Source: S139-23 sp047639315
GTDB taxonomy: Bacteria > Planctomycetota > GCA-002687715 > DRQF01
Length of the DNA: 15,445 nucleotides
NCBI GenBank assembly: GCA_047639315.1
Contig: JBLINQ010000124.1
Span: forward strand, 1 to 15,445
Direction: 5' to 3'
Position numbers and translations under genes: made by a program. The notes beneath the pieces were generated by a model. The model was not told the origin of the DNA. It worked only from the letters and a program-made list of their open reading frames with translations, and made no database searches. Each line of letters opens with the position of its first letter. Position 1 is the stretch's first letter. Shown here in pieces: positions 14,975-15,445 of this stretch.

Positions 14975-15445
14975 AGCCAGTGTCGCAGACGATCGCGGCG
15001 CAGGAAATTGGAAATGAAGCTTCACGAGGACGTGCCATCTACGTCCGGACTCTCCTTGGATTTACCGTCCTCGCGATCCTGGGCGGCATCTCTTTGATCG
15101 TCTATCAGTATCAAAACCAATCGGCCCTGATTGAAGAGAATGCCCTTCATGAAGCGGTACGTCACAGTACAGCCTTGACTGAATTCAGAACCTTGTACAC
15201 CACTGAGGTTGTCACCAAGGCCCGGCAAAACGGACTCAAAATCAGTCATGATTTTCGCGGTCACTCGGATACGATTCCCTTACCAGCGACAATGAGCTTG
15301 CTCTTAGGCGAACGAATCGCCTCACGGGGAGTCGGCATCCAATCGAAGATCTACAGTCCTTTTCCATTTCCTTGGCGTCAGGACGGGGGGCTGAAAGATG
15401 ACTTTGGCAAAGAAGCCTGGGCTTCGCTCAGCAGAGACCGAACGC
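14971..15445 (+). CDS. Membrane sensor with DUF3365 (Tll0287-like) domain, N-terminal fragment
   Basis: 158 codons from the ATG at 14971, open at the right edge. GAGG at 14960-14963 is placed seven bases upstream. A membrane helix at about 27-45 (TLLGFTVLAILGGISLIVY) follows a short cytoplasmic tail. The region after it matches the Tll0287-like domain found in the periplasmic part of bacterial sensors: EFRTLYTTEVVTKARQNGLK, DTIPLPATMSLLLGERI, IYSPFPFPWRQ and a DDFGKEAWASL helix. Proteins with this domain usually continue into HAMP plus a histidine kinase, cyclase or other output domain, which lies outside the window; the domain is known to bind haem in a cyanobacterial member, but no CxxCH is visible in this fragment. 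Translation is coupled to the orphan gene upstream. Confidence 0.85.
   Translation, partial: MKPVSQTIAAQEIGNEASRGRAIYVRTLLGFTVLAILGGISLIVYQYQNQSALIEENALHEAVRHSTALTEFRTLYTTEVVTKARQNGLKISHDFRGHSDTIPLPATMSLLLGERIASRGVGIQSKIYSPFPFPWRQDGGLKDDFGKEAWASLSRDRT

Noticed and set aside
1..15445. CRISPR arrays, tRNA or rRNA genes, insertion sequences, phage or toxin-antitoxin genes
   Set aside because: I read both strands for regular short repeats, transposase or integrase motifs and tRNA-like stretches and found none I could support.

Overview
The window most likely comes from a planctomycete or a close relative. Supporting this are a dense set of Hanks-type kinase, two-component and repeated helix-turn-helix signalling proteins, small orphan families I associate with planctomycetes, and a long secreted lectin-type protein with a glycine/phenylalanine-rich C-terminal module. 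Base composition is mixed (about half G+C by eye) and Shine-Dalgarno sites are variable. The phylum call is an inference from gene content; there is no rRNA or other phylogenetic marker here.

Layout. Left edge (1-1375): the N-terminus of a secreted, probably alpha/beta-hydrolase-like protein runs off the window on the minus strand. Divergent from it is a small His-rich membrane protein, then an orphan conserved-domain gene broken by one in-frame TGA. Centre-left (1376-6094): a membrane-spanning Ser/Thr protein kinase with an Ig-like extracytoplasmic domain, the zinc-ribbon protein YjdM (PhnA family), a SIS-family glucosamine-6-phosphate deaminase (NagB-II type) on the minus strand and, divergent from it, a kinase-like protein consisting only of a C-lobe. 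Centre (6126-9766, all minus strand): a DUF1028 lipoprotein, an aldo/keto reductase, and a 556-residue protein made of six helix-turn-helix repeats plus a C-terminal membrane anchor. After a 684-base region without genes comes a 738-residue secreted lectin-like protein closed by a strong intrinsic terminator. The right end (12811-15445) is a signalling cluster: a stand-alone receiver and a receiver-histidine kinase on the minus strand, and divergently an orphan gene whose stop overlaps the start of a DUF3365 (Tll0287-like) membrane sensor that runs off the edge.

How the genes may work together. There is no phage, transposon or CRISPR signature. The theme is signal transduction: one apparently complete Ser/Thr kinase, one N-lobe-less kinase relative, a two-component pair and a periplasmic sensor. 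The least conventional items are the six-repeat HTH tail-anchored protein with an AT-hook-like linker and the C-lobe-only kinase relative. Functional links between these genes are inference from proximity only.
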